Positions 1 to 8,394 of a stretch of 64,000 nucleotides of DNA are shown here, one piece after another. Both the position numbers and the translations under genes were made by a program. The stretch lies in the NCBI GenBank assembly GCA_944386165.1, contig CALXAA010000008.1, forward strand, positions 1 through 64,000, written 5' to 3'. Position 1 is the first letter of the stretch, and each line of letters begins with the position of its first letter. Source of the DNA: an uncultured Clostridia bacterium. Its GTDB lineage: Bacteria > Bacillota > Clostridia > TANB77 > CAG-508. The notes under the pieces were generated by a model. It ran no database searches and was not told where the DNA came from. It saw only the letters and a list, made by a program, of their open reading frames with translations.

Positions 1-63
1 AGGAATCTCAAAAATCAAGAAACAAAGTCAGTTCAGGATTTTACTGAAGAGAAATCCTACTAA
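1..63 (+). CDS. C-terminal end of an unidentified gene (5' partial)
   Basis: Frame 1 is open from the window edge to a TAA at 61-63 and gives 20 residues ending in EEKSY. The fragment is hydrophilic and matches no family I recognise. It may simply be a chance open frame. Support is only the open frame and the promoter that follows it at 94-122. Confidence 0.3.
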   Translation, partial: RNLKNQETKSVQDFTEEKSY

Positions 64-93
64 AAATTTATGCTATCATAAAAAAAGAAAGAC

Positions 94-122
94 TTGAAAA
101 ATATGTAAAAATATAGTATAAT
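94..122 (+). promoter_or_regulatory. sigma-A-type promoter for the small membrane gene
   Basis: TTGAAA at 94-99 and TATAAT at 117-122 are separated by 17 bases, close to the vegetative consensus. The first coding region downstream starts at 191. Confidence 0.7.
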
Positions 123-190
123 GAAAATGTATAGCTTAAAAAAGCTTGAGTTGAATTGGAAGAGAAAGAAGAGAAAAAAGGAGTGTCATT

Positions 191-358
191 ATGTGGAAAA
201 TTTTCTTACTGCTGTTAGCCCTCGCGTGTCTTATTCCAATTTTAAGCCCGCTGTTCCTTTTCTTGGCAGTCGTAGTCTTAGCCGAGATGATCGGCTGGTC
301 AATGGTTATCGTTTTGGGAGTAGCGTTCTTTGCTTATTGCTTTTTAAAAAAAAGCTGA
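191..358 (+). CDS. small hydrophobic membrane protein (55 aa)
   Basis: The frame starts at ATG 191, about 7 bases after an AAGGAG ribosome binding site at 178-183, and ends at TGA 356-358. The product is almost entirely hydrophobic, begins MWKIFLLLLALAC, can form one or two membrane helices, and ends in KKS. I do not recognise the family. A longer frame covering 121-426 has no ribosome binding site and reads through the same DNA out of phase, so it is the shadow. The gene is about 42% G+C by hand count and uses codons such as CTG, GCC and CTC that are rare in the surrounding genes, which suggests it came from elsewhere. A promoter lies at 94-122. Confidence 0.6.
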   Translation: MWKIFLLLLALACLIPILSPLFLFLAVVVLAEMIGWSMVIVLGVAFFAYCFLKKS

Positions 359-366
359 GCATGAAA

Positions 367-408
367 TGGGGAAAATGTGGCAATCAACTGAAAACCGCAT
401 TTTCCCCA
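367..408. repeat. inverted repeat after the small membrane gene
   Basis: An 11-base arm, TGGGGAAAATG at 367-377, is perfectly complementary to 398-408, with a 20-base loop. No T-run follows, so it is not a classical intrinsic terminator. It could act as an RNA 3' end stabiliser or a protein site. Confidence 0.45.
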
Positions 409-503
409 CATATATGTATTGACTAAAAAATACTAAAATAAATATAAAAAAAGTAAAAATATAGAAAAATTAAGAAAAAAATAAGAAATTTAACAAAAAA
501 GTA

Positions 504-532
504 TTGCAATTGAAAAAAAAATATTTTATAAT
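504..532 (+). promoter_or_regulatory. sigma-A-type promoter of the type IV secretion operon
   Basis: TTGCAA at 504-509 and TATAAT at 527-532 have a 17-base spacer. It lies about 45 bases upstream of the first pilin-like gene and is the best promoter I see for the secretion genes. Confidence 0.7.
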
Positions 533-575
533 TAAATTGTAAATATGCGATTATTTAAGAGGTAGGAGGGATTAA

Positions 576-1034
576 ATGAAAAAATATTTATTAAAAATAA
601 TATTTATTTTTATATTTATATTAATAGGCATAATTATTTATCCTACTCAAGTAAAAGCTATGGAAAATGATATTGAAAAAGTAAATTTTCAAAAATATAT
701 TGTAATTGCTCATACAGATCCTGGTACTGGTGGAGGTGGAGGCTCTGCTGAATCTAGTACAAGTTCTGGAGAAATAAATACAGGTAATTATAAACCAGAA
801 ATCATCAACAATACAAGAGCAAATTCAATAATAAGCAAAGTCTTTGGAGTATTACAAATTGTTGGAGGAATAGCAATAGTTATTTCAATAGCATTACTAG
901 GACTTAACAATATTTTAGGCTCTGCAGGTGAAAAAGCACAAGGACAAGGAAGATCTATAGGAATACTTATAGGAGCAATAATGATATTTGGTGTTTCTAC
1001 AGTTGCAAAATTCATATTATCAGTTGTGGAATAA
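576..1034 (+). CDS. VirB2/TrbC-like pilin-type protein 1
   Basis: This 152-residue protein has an N-terminal signal/membrane segment (residues 5-28), a polar glycine-rich stretch including GTGGGGGS (about 49-56), then two hydrophobic segments at about 91-113 and 126-150. The segments are separated by a short basic loop (EKAQGQGRS). That layout, with a signal peptide and two helices joined by a short loop, is typical of VirB2/TrbC pilin subunits of type IV secretion systems. A GGAGG site precedes ATG 576. The gene is first of three adjacent pilin-like genes. The function is inferred from layout and neighbours, because sequence identity in this family is low. Confidence 0.65.
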   Translation: MKKYLLKIIFIFIFILIGIIIYPTQVKAMENDIEKVNFQKYIVIAHTDPGTGGGGGSAESSTSSGEINTGNYKPEIINNTRANSIISKVFGVLQIVGGIAIVISIALLGLNNILGSAGEKAQGQGRSIGILIGAIMIFGVSTVAKFILSVVE

Positions 1035-1051
1035 TAAAGGGGTGATAAATC

Positions 1052-1447
1052 ATGAAGAAAAAATTATTTAAAATAGCTTTAATCTTATTAATGATTTTTT
1101 CAGTATATAGTTTTTCCCCATATTCTAATGTAGAAGCAGCTGGAACACTTGATGATATAATACAAAATGGAGACAATTTTCTTAATGCGGCAGATGATTC
1201 TACAAATACGGTCCAAGAAAGTGACTTACAGGAATTATCAAACTTTATATCAGGAGTATTATTATCAGTTGCAATAGGAGTAACACTAATTTCTGGAGTC
1301 GTTTTAGGGATAAAATTTGTAACACAAAGTATTGAAGATAAAGCAAAAATAAAAGAAGCTATGGTTCCATGGGTAATAGGTATAATCATTTCTTTTGGAG
1401 CTTTTACAATATGGGAAATAACAATAAATGTATTTCAAGCATTATAA
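1052..1447 (+). CDS. VirB2/TrbC-like pilin-type protein 2
   Basis: This 131-residue protein has a signal peptide (residues 1-30, ending near VEAAG), a short acidic exported part, and two hydrophobic helices at about 67-90 and 106-129. The loop between them is DKAKIKEAMVP. The pattern matches the small T4SS pilin family. It begins 17 bases after the previous stop with a strong AAAGGGGTGAT site. It is clearly diverged from its two neighbours, so the three are not a simple recent triplication. Its role as a pilus or channel subunit is inferred. Confidence 0.65.
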   Translation: MKKKLFKIALILLMIFSVYSFSPYSNVEAAGTLDDIIQNGDNFLNAADDSTNTVQESDLQELSNFISGVLLSVAIGVTLISGVVLGIKFVTQSIEDKAKIKEAMVPWVIGIIISFGAFTIWEITINVFQAL

Positions 1448-1499
1448 ATAAGTTTATAAAATTTTAAAATATATATAAATATTAAAAGGAGGAGTTTTT

Positions 1500-1862
1500 A
1501 TGATGAAGTATTTAAAAATATTTGCAATTATTTCAATAGCATTAGTAATGGTATTTTCTGTAACAAATGTTGCTTTTGCAGATTCTGCAACAGATATTAT
1601 TACTGGAATAGAAGGCGATACACAAGGAATTGATGCATCTGGAATGAAAACTATAGCTAGTAGAGTTTTAGGACTATTACAAATTATATCAGCTATATTA
1701 GCAGTTATATTAATTGCATATTTAGGTTTTAAAATGTTATTAGGTTCTGCAAATGAAAAAGCAGATGTTCAAAAACAATTTATCCCATTAATTATTGGTG
1801 TAGTAATTGTATTTGCTGCAACAAGTATTGCAAAATTATTACTTGGAATAATGGGTGTATAA
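1500..1862 (+). CDS. VirB2/TrbC-like pilin-type protein 3
   Basis: This 120-residue protein has a signal peptide ending near VAFADSA (about residue 28) and two helices at about 54-78 and 92-116. They are joined by GSANEKADVQKQ, very like the GSAGEKAQGQGR loop of the first pilin-like protein. AAAAGGAGGAG lies just upstream. ATG codons at 1500 and 1503 are both possible, and 1500 is used here. A strong hairpin terminator follows immediately, so the three pilin genes form a sub-operon that can be expressed above the rest of the machine. Confidence 0.7.
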   Translation: MMKYLKIFAIISIALVMVFSVTNVAFADSATDIITGIEGDTQGIDASGMKTIASRVLGLLQIISAILAVILIAYLGFKMLLGSANEKADVQKQFIPLIIGVVIVFAATSIAKLLLGIMGV

Positions 1863-1869
1863 AAAAAGA

Positions 1870-1909
1870 ACATTTTATGATAAATTTTATCATAAAATGT
1901 TTTTTTTTT
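1870..1909 (+). terminator. intrinsic terminator between the pilin genes and the rest of the T4SS operon
   Basis: A perfect 13-bp stem (1870-1882 with 1888-1900) has a 5-base loop and runs straight into a T-tract (1900-1909). The next gene starts at 1970 and only a weak TATAAT (1923-1928) without a good -35 box follows. Downstream genes may depend on readthrough or on this weak promoter. Confidence 0.85.
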
Positions 1910-1969
1910 GTTTTTTTTATGTTATAATAAAATAGTATATATATTTTAAAACGAAAGAGAGGAAAAAAT

Positions 1970-2329
1970 ATGGCAAGATATGCATATACAATACCTAGAA
2001 ATACACGAGGAGAAGGAAGAATTTTATTAATATTTACCAAAAAATCTTTTTTATGGACTATTGCTTTTGCTGCTATTGGATTATTTGTTGGATATCTCCC
2101 AGTAGGAGTTATTTTAAAGCACCCATTTATAGGAATTGCAATTACTTTAGTTCTTGCATTAATTGGATTTTTAATAGCAACATTAAAAGTACCAAATTCT
2201 ACAAATTTTGAAATATTTAGAAAAACAGGTGGAGAAAATATAGATGAAATACTAATAAGAGCAATTAATTTCAAAAAACAAAGAAATAAAATTTATTTAT
2301 ATCACAAAGGAGGAGATGACAATGAGTAA
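1970..2329 (+). CDS. PrgI-family protein (VirB3-like)
   Basis: This 119-residue protein carries two adjacent membrane helices (about residues 32-53 and 56-76) after a short cationic N-terminus, and a C-terminal tail ending YLYHKGGDDNE. Start, size, the IPRN-type N-terminus and a position just before VirB4 are typical of the PrgI family in Gram-positive T4SS, where it plays the VirB3 role as a small membrane partner of the VirB4 ATPase. A GAGAGG site precedes ATG 1970. Its last 8 bases overlap the next gene, so translation is probably coupled. Confidence 0.8.
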   Translation: MARYAYTIPRNTRGEGRILLIFTKKSFLWTIAFAAIGLFVGYLPVGVILKHPFIGIAITLVLALIGFLIATLKVPNSTNFEIFRKTGGENIDEILIRAINFKKQRNKIYLYHKGGDDNE

Positions 2330-3536
2330 TCCAGAAGAATTAATACCAATATTAACAGTAGTTGCAATAGTTTTAGTTGTTATTATATTTGTTCTAATTG
2401 GAATTTGGATTTTTGTTGTTTCAAGAGAAAAGAAAAATAACAAAGAAAAAGAATCTGGTGAAGATGCTGAAAAAAATGGTATGTACAATATGCAATCAAT
2501 AATGGACTTCATGGAATTTGAAAAAATTGAAGACAACATGATTGTACAAAAAAAAGGAAAATATTTAATGGTATTGGAATGCCAAGGAATAAATTTTGAC
2601 TTAATGTCTGAAATGGAAATGACAGCTGTAGAGCAAGGTTTTATTGAGTTTTTAAACACACTTAAATTTGAAATACAATTATATGTACAAACTAGGACAG
2701 TAAATTTGGAAGACAGTTTAAGAGAATATAAATTGAAATTCAGAGATATTGAAGATAAATATAATGTGTTACAAAATAAATATATACAAATGAAAGAAGC
2801 AGAAACAGGGATTTATTCAGACAAAGAAATATATAAAGCATATGTTGAATATATAAGACAAAAAAACAAATATGAATACACAAGAGATATAATAGCAGAC
2901 ACAGAAAAAAATAGTTTAAATAGTAATGTATTACATAAAAAATATTATATAATAATTTCTTATTACGAAGATGAAGTAAACACACAAAACTATTCAAAAG
3001 ATGAAATACAAAACATGGTATTTAATGAATTATACACAAGAGCAAGATCAATAATGAGAACATTAACAAGGTGTGAAGTTAATAGCAAAATATTAGATTC
3101 AAGAGCATTAGTTGAATTATTATACAATGCATATAATAGAGATGATTCTGATGTATTTAGCACTAAGATGGCAATGAGTTCAGGATTTGATGCATTATAT
3201 TCTACAGCACCAGATGTATTAGACAAGAAGATGAAATTAATAAATAAACAAATAGAAGATGAAGGACTAAAAGTTGCAAATGAAGCAATATCTGAAGCAA
3301 GAAGTGATAAAGAAATGATGATAAGAATTAGAGAGGAAAATGCTAGAAACTTAATATTTGATTTTGCAGAACAATTAATTTCAGAAAATGAAGATTATAT
3401 TGGACAAGACATAGCAGAAGATGCAAAAGTTAAAGTAAGAAGAAAACAAAAAACAGCAGAGGAAGGAGGAGATAACAATGAAACTAAAGAAAAGAAAACA
3501 ACAACAAGAAGAAAAAAGTCAGTTACAAACCAATAA
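2322..3536 (+). CDS. TraC-like membrane-anchored protein of the T4SS
   Basis: This 404-residue protein has one N-terminal membrane helix (about residues 10-34), a linker rich in K and E, then a cytoplasmic domain beginning near MQSIMDFM with long predicted helices. It ends in a K/R-rich tail. The order PrgI, this protein, VirB4 is seen in Gram-positive conjugation modules, and the domain resembles the non-ATPase N-terminal part of TraC/VirB4 proteins. No Walker motifs are present. Start ATG 2322 is chosen because the AAAGGAGG site at 2306-2313 is 8 bases away; an ATG at 2316 would be too close. The 3' end overlaps virB4 by 59 bases in another frame. Confidence 0.65.
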   Translation: MSNPEELIPILTVVAIVLVVIIFVLIGIWIFVVSREKKNNKEKESGEDAEKNGMYNMQSIMDFMEFEKIEDNMIVQKKGKYLMVLECQGINFDLMSEMEMTAVEQGFIEFLNTLKFEIQLYVQTRTVNLEDSLREYKLKFRDIEDKYNVLQNKYIQMKEAETGIYSDKEIYKAYVEYIRQKNKYEYTRDIIADTEKNSLNSNVLHKKYYIIISYYEDEVNTQNYSKDEIQNMVFNELYTRARSIMRTLTRCEVNSKILDSRALVELLYNAYNRDDSDVFSTKMAMSSGFDALYSTAPDVLDKKMKLINKQIEDEGLKVANEAISEARSDKEMMIRIREENARNLIFDFAEQLISENEDYIGQDIAEDAKVKVRRKQKTAEEGGDNNETKEKKTTTRRKKSVTNQ

Positions 3537-5457
3537 TAAAGAACCGGCATTCTTAAGGAAAAAAAGTATTAAGGAGTTAATTGCTCCTTCAGGAATAGAT
3601 GCATCAAACATTGACCACTTAGAAATTATTTCTAATGTAAAAAGATATGCAAGAAGTTTTTATGTATCTACTTTACCAAGAACTTGTATATTTCCAGAAT
3701 TATTCAGGTCTCTTTACATGTTTGGAGATGTTAATACTTCAATATATATAAAACCAATACAAGAATCTGTTTCACAAAACCAATTAAATAAAACAATTAC
3801 AGAACTTGAAACAGAAAGAATTGTAGCAAATGATAGAGGAAATATAAACAGAGAAAGTATATTATCACAAAAAAGATATGAAACAGAGCAATTAAGAGAT
3901 GAAATTGCTGCAGGTTATAACAAATTATATGAAGCCTCAATTGTTGCAACATTATTTGCATATAGTAAAAATGATTTAGACAGATTATCAAAAATGTTAA
4001 CATCAGAAATGGCAAAGTCATTAGTAGGAATAAGAAGTGCATGGGCTATACAAGAAGATGGATTTAAATCAGCATTACCACTAATGGATGATAAAATCAG
4101 AAAAATACATACATTTGATAGACCTTCTATGGGAACTGTTTTCCCATTTACAACATCAAATATAGGACATGATACCGGAGTACCAATAGGAATAAATAAA
4201 CAAACCGGAGTACCAATTTTATTTGATAATTTCCACTCATCACTTACAAATTATAACATGGTTATATTTGCTAAATCTGGTGCTGGTAAATCTGTTACTA
4301 TGAAAACTCTTATATCAAGATCATCTGTATTAATGGGAATAGAAAGCTTAACACTTGATGCCGAAGGTGAATATTCTGTTGTAGCAGAAGCCTTAGGAGG
4401 AATTAATGTAGTAATAAGCCCAAATTCAAAAACAATTATTAATTTGTTTGATATAGAAGTAGAAAGAACAAAAGATGAGATAACAGGTAGGGAAAGAGAT
4501 ACCTTAAATGTTGAAAGTAAAGTTGAAGACGTAACACAAGCTTTAATGACAATGGCAAAAGGTAGTACAAGAACAAAAGAAGTAAATGAGCTAACAAAAC
4601 AAATTATTGCTGAAGCTGTTTCACAAGAATATGCTTCTCGTGGAATTACATCAAATCCTCAAAGCTTATATGAAAATTCTAATTCTAGTAATGTTTTTGA
4701 GAGAAGAAAAAAAGAAATGCCTACAATTGGCTCTTGGTATAAACGTATTAGACAAATAGCACAAAGTAATGAAAATAAAGACTATGAATTCCACTATAGT
4801 TATTTGCTAAAAGTTATGAAACAATATATTAGAGAATATAATGGACAAATGGCATATTTTGATGGTCAATCTACATTTGACCTAATGGAAGGAGCACCTC
4901 TTATAAATATTGATATATCACAACTTGAGGAACGTTTTGCAAGACCACTTGCACAGCAAATACTAATGTCTTGGATTTGGGAAAAGTTCGTTAAGAAAAA
5001 TAGTGAGGATAGAAAAAAAGCAAGACAAAAAAGAGTTATTGTTGATGAGGCTTGGATGTTACTTCCATACCCAGAAGCCGTAGACTTTTTAAATAAAATG
5101 GCTAGACGTGCTAGAAAGAGAAATGTTTCACTTGCAATTATTTCTCAAAGATTCCAAGACTTTTATGAAAAGCCAGAAGCCCAAGCTGTTTTAACATCTT
5201 CAGATACAAAATTATTTTTAGCACAGGATAAATCTGAAATTCAACAACTAAAAGAAGTATTTAAATTAAGCGAAGGTGAAGCATCATTCCTTGTAACTTG
5301 TACAAAAGGTGAAGGTTTATTAAAGGTTGGACAAGATACAACAATTATTCAGATAACGCCTACAAGAAAGGAATTTGAATTTGTTGAAACAAATATGAAT
5401 AAATTGGTTGCTAGAAGTCAGAAAGAAGAACAAGATAAAAATAGATTAAATAATTAA
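3478..5457 (+). CDS. virB4: VirB4-type T4SS ATPase
   Basis: This 659-residue ATPase powers the secretion channel at the inner face of the membrane. An N-terminal VirB4-type domain (about residues 40-220) precedes the RecA-like ATPase domain with Walker A AKSGAGKS (about 265-272) and Walker B VIVDEAW (about 520-526). A conserved ARRARKRN segment and the glutamine motif ISQRFQDF follow. AAGGAGG at 3463-3469 lies 8 bases before ATG 3478. The gene starts inside the end of the upstream gene (59-base overlap), which suggests tight translational coupling. It is somewhat shorter than many VirB4 proteins, perhaps because part of the N-terminal region sits in the separate upstream TraC-like protein. 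The assignment as VirB4 is firm; the cargo is unknown. Confidence 0.93.
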   Translation: MKLKKRKQQQEEKSQLQTNNKEPAFLRKKSIKELIAPSGIDASNIDHLEIISNVKRYARSFYVSTLPRTCIFPELFRSLYMFGDVNTSIYIKPIQESVSQNQLNKTITELETERIVANDRGNINRESILSQKRYETEQLRDEIAAGYNKLYEASIVATLFAYSKNDLDRLSKMLTSEMAKSLVGIRSAWAIQEDGFKSALPLMDDKIRKIHTFDRPSMGTVFPFTTSNIGHDTGVPIGINKQTGVPILFDNFHSSLTNYNMVIFAKSGAGKSVTMKTLISRSSVLMGIESLTLDAEGEYSVVAEALGGINVVISPNSKTIINLFDIEVERTKDEITGRERDTLNVESKVEDVTQALMTMAKGSTRTKEVNELTKQIIAEAVSQEYASRGITSNPQSLYENSNSSNVFERRKKEMPTIGSWYKRIRQIAQSNENKDYEFHYSYLLKVMKQYIREYNGQMAYFDGQSTFDLMEGAPLINIDISQLEERFARPLAQQILMSWIWEKFVKKNSEDRKKARQKRVIVDEAWMLLPYPEAVDFLNKMARRARKRNVSLAIISQRFQDFYEKPEAQAVLTSSDTKLFLAQDKSEIQQLKEVFKLSEGEASFLVTCTKGEGLLKVGQDTTIIQITPTRKEFEFVETNMNKLVARSQKEEQDKNRLNN

Positions 5458-5472
5458 ATATTGGAGATAAAA

Positions 5473-5523
5473 ATGCAAGAAAGAGAAAAAAATAGAAATT
5501 TATCAATCAGAAAGGAGAGATGA
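5473..5523 (+). CDS. possible 16-residue leader ORF before the first VirB6-like gene
   Basis: ATG 5473 is preceded by TTGGAG and opens a 16-codon frame that ends TGA at 5521-5523, one base before the ATG of the next gene. The peptide is highly charged. It could couple translation or be chance; nothing else supports it. Confidence 0.2.
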   Translation: MQEREKNRNLSIRKER

Positions 5524-5524
5524 A

Positions 5525-8314
5525 ATGGTTAAAAATTTATTCAATAAATCATTTAAACGTATTATAGCGGTTTCTATATTAATAATTATTATTTTAAATA
5601 TATTCTCTCCTTATAGAGCGTATGCAAGTAGTTATGATGATTTAAAAAATATACTCATAGAATTAGACAATGAAGATATATTAGATACAATAATTACAGA
5701 ACTTAACGTATTAGAACCGGGAAGACAACCTTCACGTAGTGAATATGGAGATGAGTATTATGATGCAACAACAAAATGGCTTGCTTATTCAATGATTCCT
5801 GAAAATGAAAGAAGTGAAGAAATAAATAATGCACTTTATATGGGAGGATTTTGGGAATCGAATTTTCCTAAAGATTATATTACAGAAGAACAATATCAGA
5901 ACATATATAATTTAGTAAATAATGCTGTTGAAGAATATAATGACGCTTTAAATGATGGAGCAACGAATGAGGATGCATTAGAGCAGGCAAAAGATGATAT
6001 AGAACAAGCTGTAGATGATCAAATTGAAGTAAAGCAAAGTGGTGGAGCCGACATATGGGATGGTGGAAATGCAGAAATAGGTATTGGTGGAATATTATTA
6101 AATCCAATTTTTGATTTTGTATTATTTATAGGAGATGCTGTTAATGCTACATTACAGAGTGTAATGTATTCAGGAGAAGATCAAAATGGACCACTAAGTA
6201 CTATCCTAAGTTCAGTAACAGGTGCTTTTGATATAATGTCAGAAGATAGTTCAGATCAAGAATTTGATAGTACAAGTACATCAAATACAATAACGGTTAG
6301 GATTATACAAAAATATGTAAAAGCGGAATATCCACACATTCATTATAGTTGTGAAGAAATTTTTTCAGGTAAAGTTGGAATATTAGGAATTGACTTTATT
6401 TCTGGAGAAGGACAAACAGAAGGTTTAGCAAATGTAAGGACTGTTATTGCTTCATGGTATAGAACCTTAAGATTATTGGCTATTGTAGGATTTTTATCTG
6501 TATTAATATATACAGGAATTAAAATAATGATAAGCTCTACAGCTGAAGATAAAGCCAAATATAAAGAATGGATTATTAATTGGTTTATAGGTGTTGCAAT
6601 ATTATTTTGTATGCATTATATAATGAGTTTTATTATAACAATTGTTCAAATGTTTAATGATGGACTAAATAAATCATTGCAATATATAAATGTTCATGCA
6701 TATGTTGAAAAATTTTTTATGAGTAATGATGTTAATGTAACATTTAATACAAATTTAATAGGTCTTGTAAGATTTTTAGCGCAATCTTCAGTTTCAATAT
6801 TTAAACTAGGATATTTAATAATATATATTATGCTTATAACTTTCACAGTAAAATTTACTTTTGTATATTTAAAAAGGGTTATCAATATGGCGTTTTTAAC
6901 TTTAATTGCTCCAATTGTTGCTTTTACATATCCATTAGATAAAATGTCAGATGGTCAGGCACAAGGATTTAACATGTGGATTAAAGAATACATATTTAAC
7001 GCACTATTACAACCAATGCACTTTATTTTATATTATGTTTTAGTTGGTTCATCTGTAATGATAGCTGCAGAAAATCCAATATATGCAATTGCAGTATTAG
7101 CATTTATGTCTGAAGGTGAAAGATTATTAAAGAAAATTTTCGGATTTGATAAAGCTAGTGGAGGAACAGTTAAAGGAATGCAAGATGCATTTGCTGCTGC
7201 AGCAGTAGCTACAAGCTTAAGTAGTTTCCTTGGAAGAAGAGGACAAGGTGGAAAAAATCAAGCACAGGGAAAAATGCCATTTCCAGGAGCTGTAAAAGAC
7301 TATAAGAATGGAGTAGATTTTGCCGGAAATGCTGATCCTGGTGGAGGAGCGTTACCTGGAGACTCTGGACTAGGAGGAAGTCCTAATGATGGAGGAAGTC
7401 CTGCTCCCGGAGGAGCACCAGGTGGAGGTGCACCTGGACCAGGAGGAAATAATGGTGGTGGACCAGGAGGAAATCCACCAGTCCCACCAACAAATCCACC
7501 ACGTCAGCCAATAAATAATAATGGACCAGAACCAATTAGAAATAAAGCTTCAAGACTTGGTAAAGGTATTAGAGGAGGAGCTGCGACTTTAGGAAAAAGA
7601 GCAGTAAAGTCAATTTGGGATTTTGATAAGAGTGGAAAATATAATGGAAAAAGATTAGTCAGAAAACTTGCAAAAGGAGCAGTAGGTGTAGGAGTTGGTG
7701 TTACTGCTGCTGCTGTTCAAGCTGGTATTAGTTTAACAGATGGTAAATATAATCCTGCAGAAGGAGTTGCTGCTTTTGCTGCTGGATATGGATTAGCTGG
7801 TAGAAAAATTGATGATACAGTAGATACATTTGAAAGTGGTTATGCAGATGGATTGACAAAAGAAGAAAAAATGGAAATGTATCAAGAAGACTTTAAAAAT
7901 AGAGATGATGTAATACAATTCTGCAAGGAAAATTGTGGTAAACAAAATTGGAGAGATTATCGTGATAGAATTACTAATAATTATGTAACAGGAGGATTTA
8001 CAAATTTAGATGAGATAAAAGAAATGACCAAATATTCTAATGCGATTACAGGAGACACAAGTGGATTATCAGCACAACAAAAAGAAGAAATGATTAGACA
8101 AAATGATATTTCTGCAATGGCAATTAAGAATGTCCAAAAGAGAAAACTAGCAGAAGGTTCTTCAAGAACACCATATAACCCAGAACAAGAAAATTCATAT
8201 ATAAATGCAAAAACTCAAGGCGAGACAGATCCAGCTAAAATACAAAGAATTGCTCAACAGATAAGAGGAGAAGATGCTGCAATAAGATATTACAATAGTA
8301 TTGTAAAAAAATAA
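5525..8314 (+). CDS. VirB6/TrbL-like polytopic T4SS protein 1
   Basis: This 929-residue protein has a signal peptide (about residues 8-36, ending YAS), an exported domain, a conserved EYPHIHYS...EEIF.G motif (about 268-282), then a block of about six membrane helices (about 310-560). A low-complexity linker rich in Gly and Pro (about 600-670) leads to a cytoplasmic-type C-terminal module starting near GKRAVKSIWDFD (about 685). The helix block with its central loop resembles VirB6/TrbL channel proteins. Two paralogues follow directly and share the EEIF motif, the helix block and the C-terminal module. AAAGGAG lies 7 bases before ATG 5525. Family assignment is by layout and context; the C-terminal module is not known to me. 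Confidence 0.75.
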   Translation: MVKNLFNKSFKRIIAVSILIIIILNIFSPYRAYASSYDDLKNILIELDNEDILDTIITELNVLEPGRQPSRSEYGDEYYDATTKWLAYSMIPENERSEEINNALYMGGFWESNFPKDYITEEQYQNIYNLVNNAVEEYNDALNDGATNEDALEQAKDDIEQAVDDQIEVKQSGGADIWDGGNAEIGIGGILLNPIFDFVLFIGDAVNATLQSVMYSGEDQNGPLSTILSSVTGAFDIMSEDSSDQEFDSTSTSNTITVRIIQKYVKAEYPHIHYSCEEIFSGKVGILGIDFISGEGQTEGLANVRTVIASWYRTLRLLAIVGFLSVLIYTGIKIMISSTAEDKAKYKEWIINWFIGVAILFCMHYIMSFIITIVQMFNDGLNKSLQYINVHAYVEKFFMSNDVNVTFNTNLIGLVRFLAQSSVSIFKLGYLIIYIMLITFTVKFTFVYLKRVINMAFLTLIAPIVAFTYPLDKMSDGQAQGFNMWIKEYIFNALLQPMHFILYYVLVGSSVMIAAENPIYAIAVLAFMSEGERLLKKIFGFDKASGGTVKGMQDAFAAAAVATSLSSFLGRRGQGGKNQAQGKMPFPGAVKDYKNGVDFAGNADPGGGALPGDSGLGGSPNDGGSPAPGGAPGGGAPGPGGNNGGGPGGNPPVPPTNPPRQPINNNGPEPIRNKASRLGKGIRGGAATLGKRAVKSIWDFDKSGKYNGKRLVRKLAKGAVGVGVGVTAAAVQAGISLTDGKYNPAEGVAAFAAGYGLAGRKIDDTVDTFESGYADGLTKEEKMEMYQEDFKNRDDVIQFCKENCGKQNWRDYRDRITNNYVTGGFTNLDEIKEMTKYSNAITGDTSGLSAQQKEEMIRQNDISAMAIKNVQKRKLAEGSSRTPYNPEQENSYINAKTQGETDPAKIQRIAQQIRGEDAAIRYYNSIVKK

Positions 8315-8377
8315 AAGTGATTTTTAGGAATTACACTCCTTAGAAAATTAAGGAGTGTAATTAAAAAAGTTACTTTT
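8313..8377 (+). repeat. long intra-operon hairpin between VirB6-like genes 1 and 2
   Basis: A perfect 14-bp stem (8329-8342 with 8349-8362, loop GAAAAT) is extended outward by imperfect pairing of 8313-8326 with 8363-8377. No T-run follows, so it is not a simple terminator. An RNA-stability or processing element is likely. Confidence 0.6.
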
Positions 8378-8394
8378 GAAAAAGAGGTGATGTA

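Noticed and set aside
121-426. A 101-residue rightward open frame
   Set aside because: It has no ribosome binding site, starts right at the -10 box of the promoter, and reads out of phase with the well-supported small membrane gene at 191-358.
1792-2274. A 160-residue leftward open frame
   Set aside because: It is antisense to a pilin gene, the terminator and the PrgI gene, with no ribosome binding site. The composition is typical of a shadow frame in AT-rich DNA.
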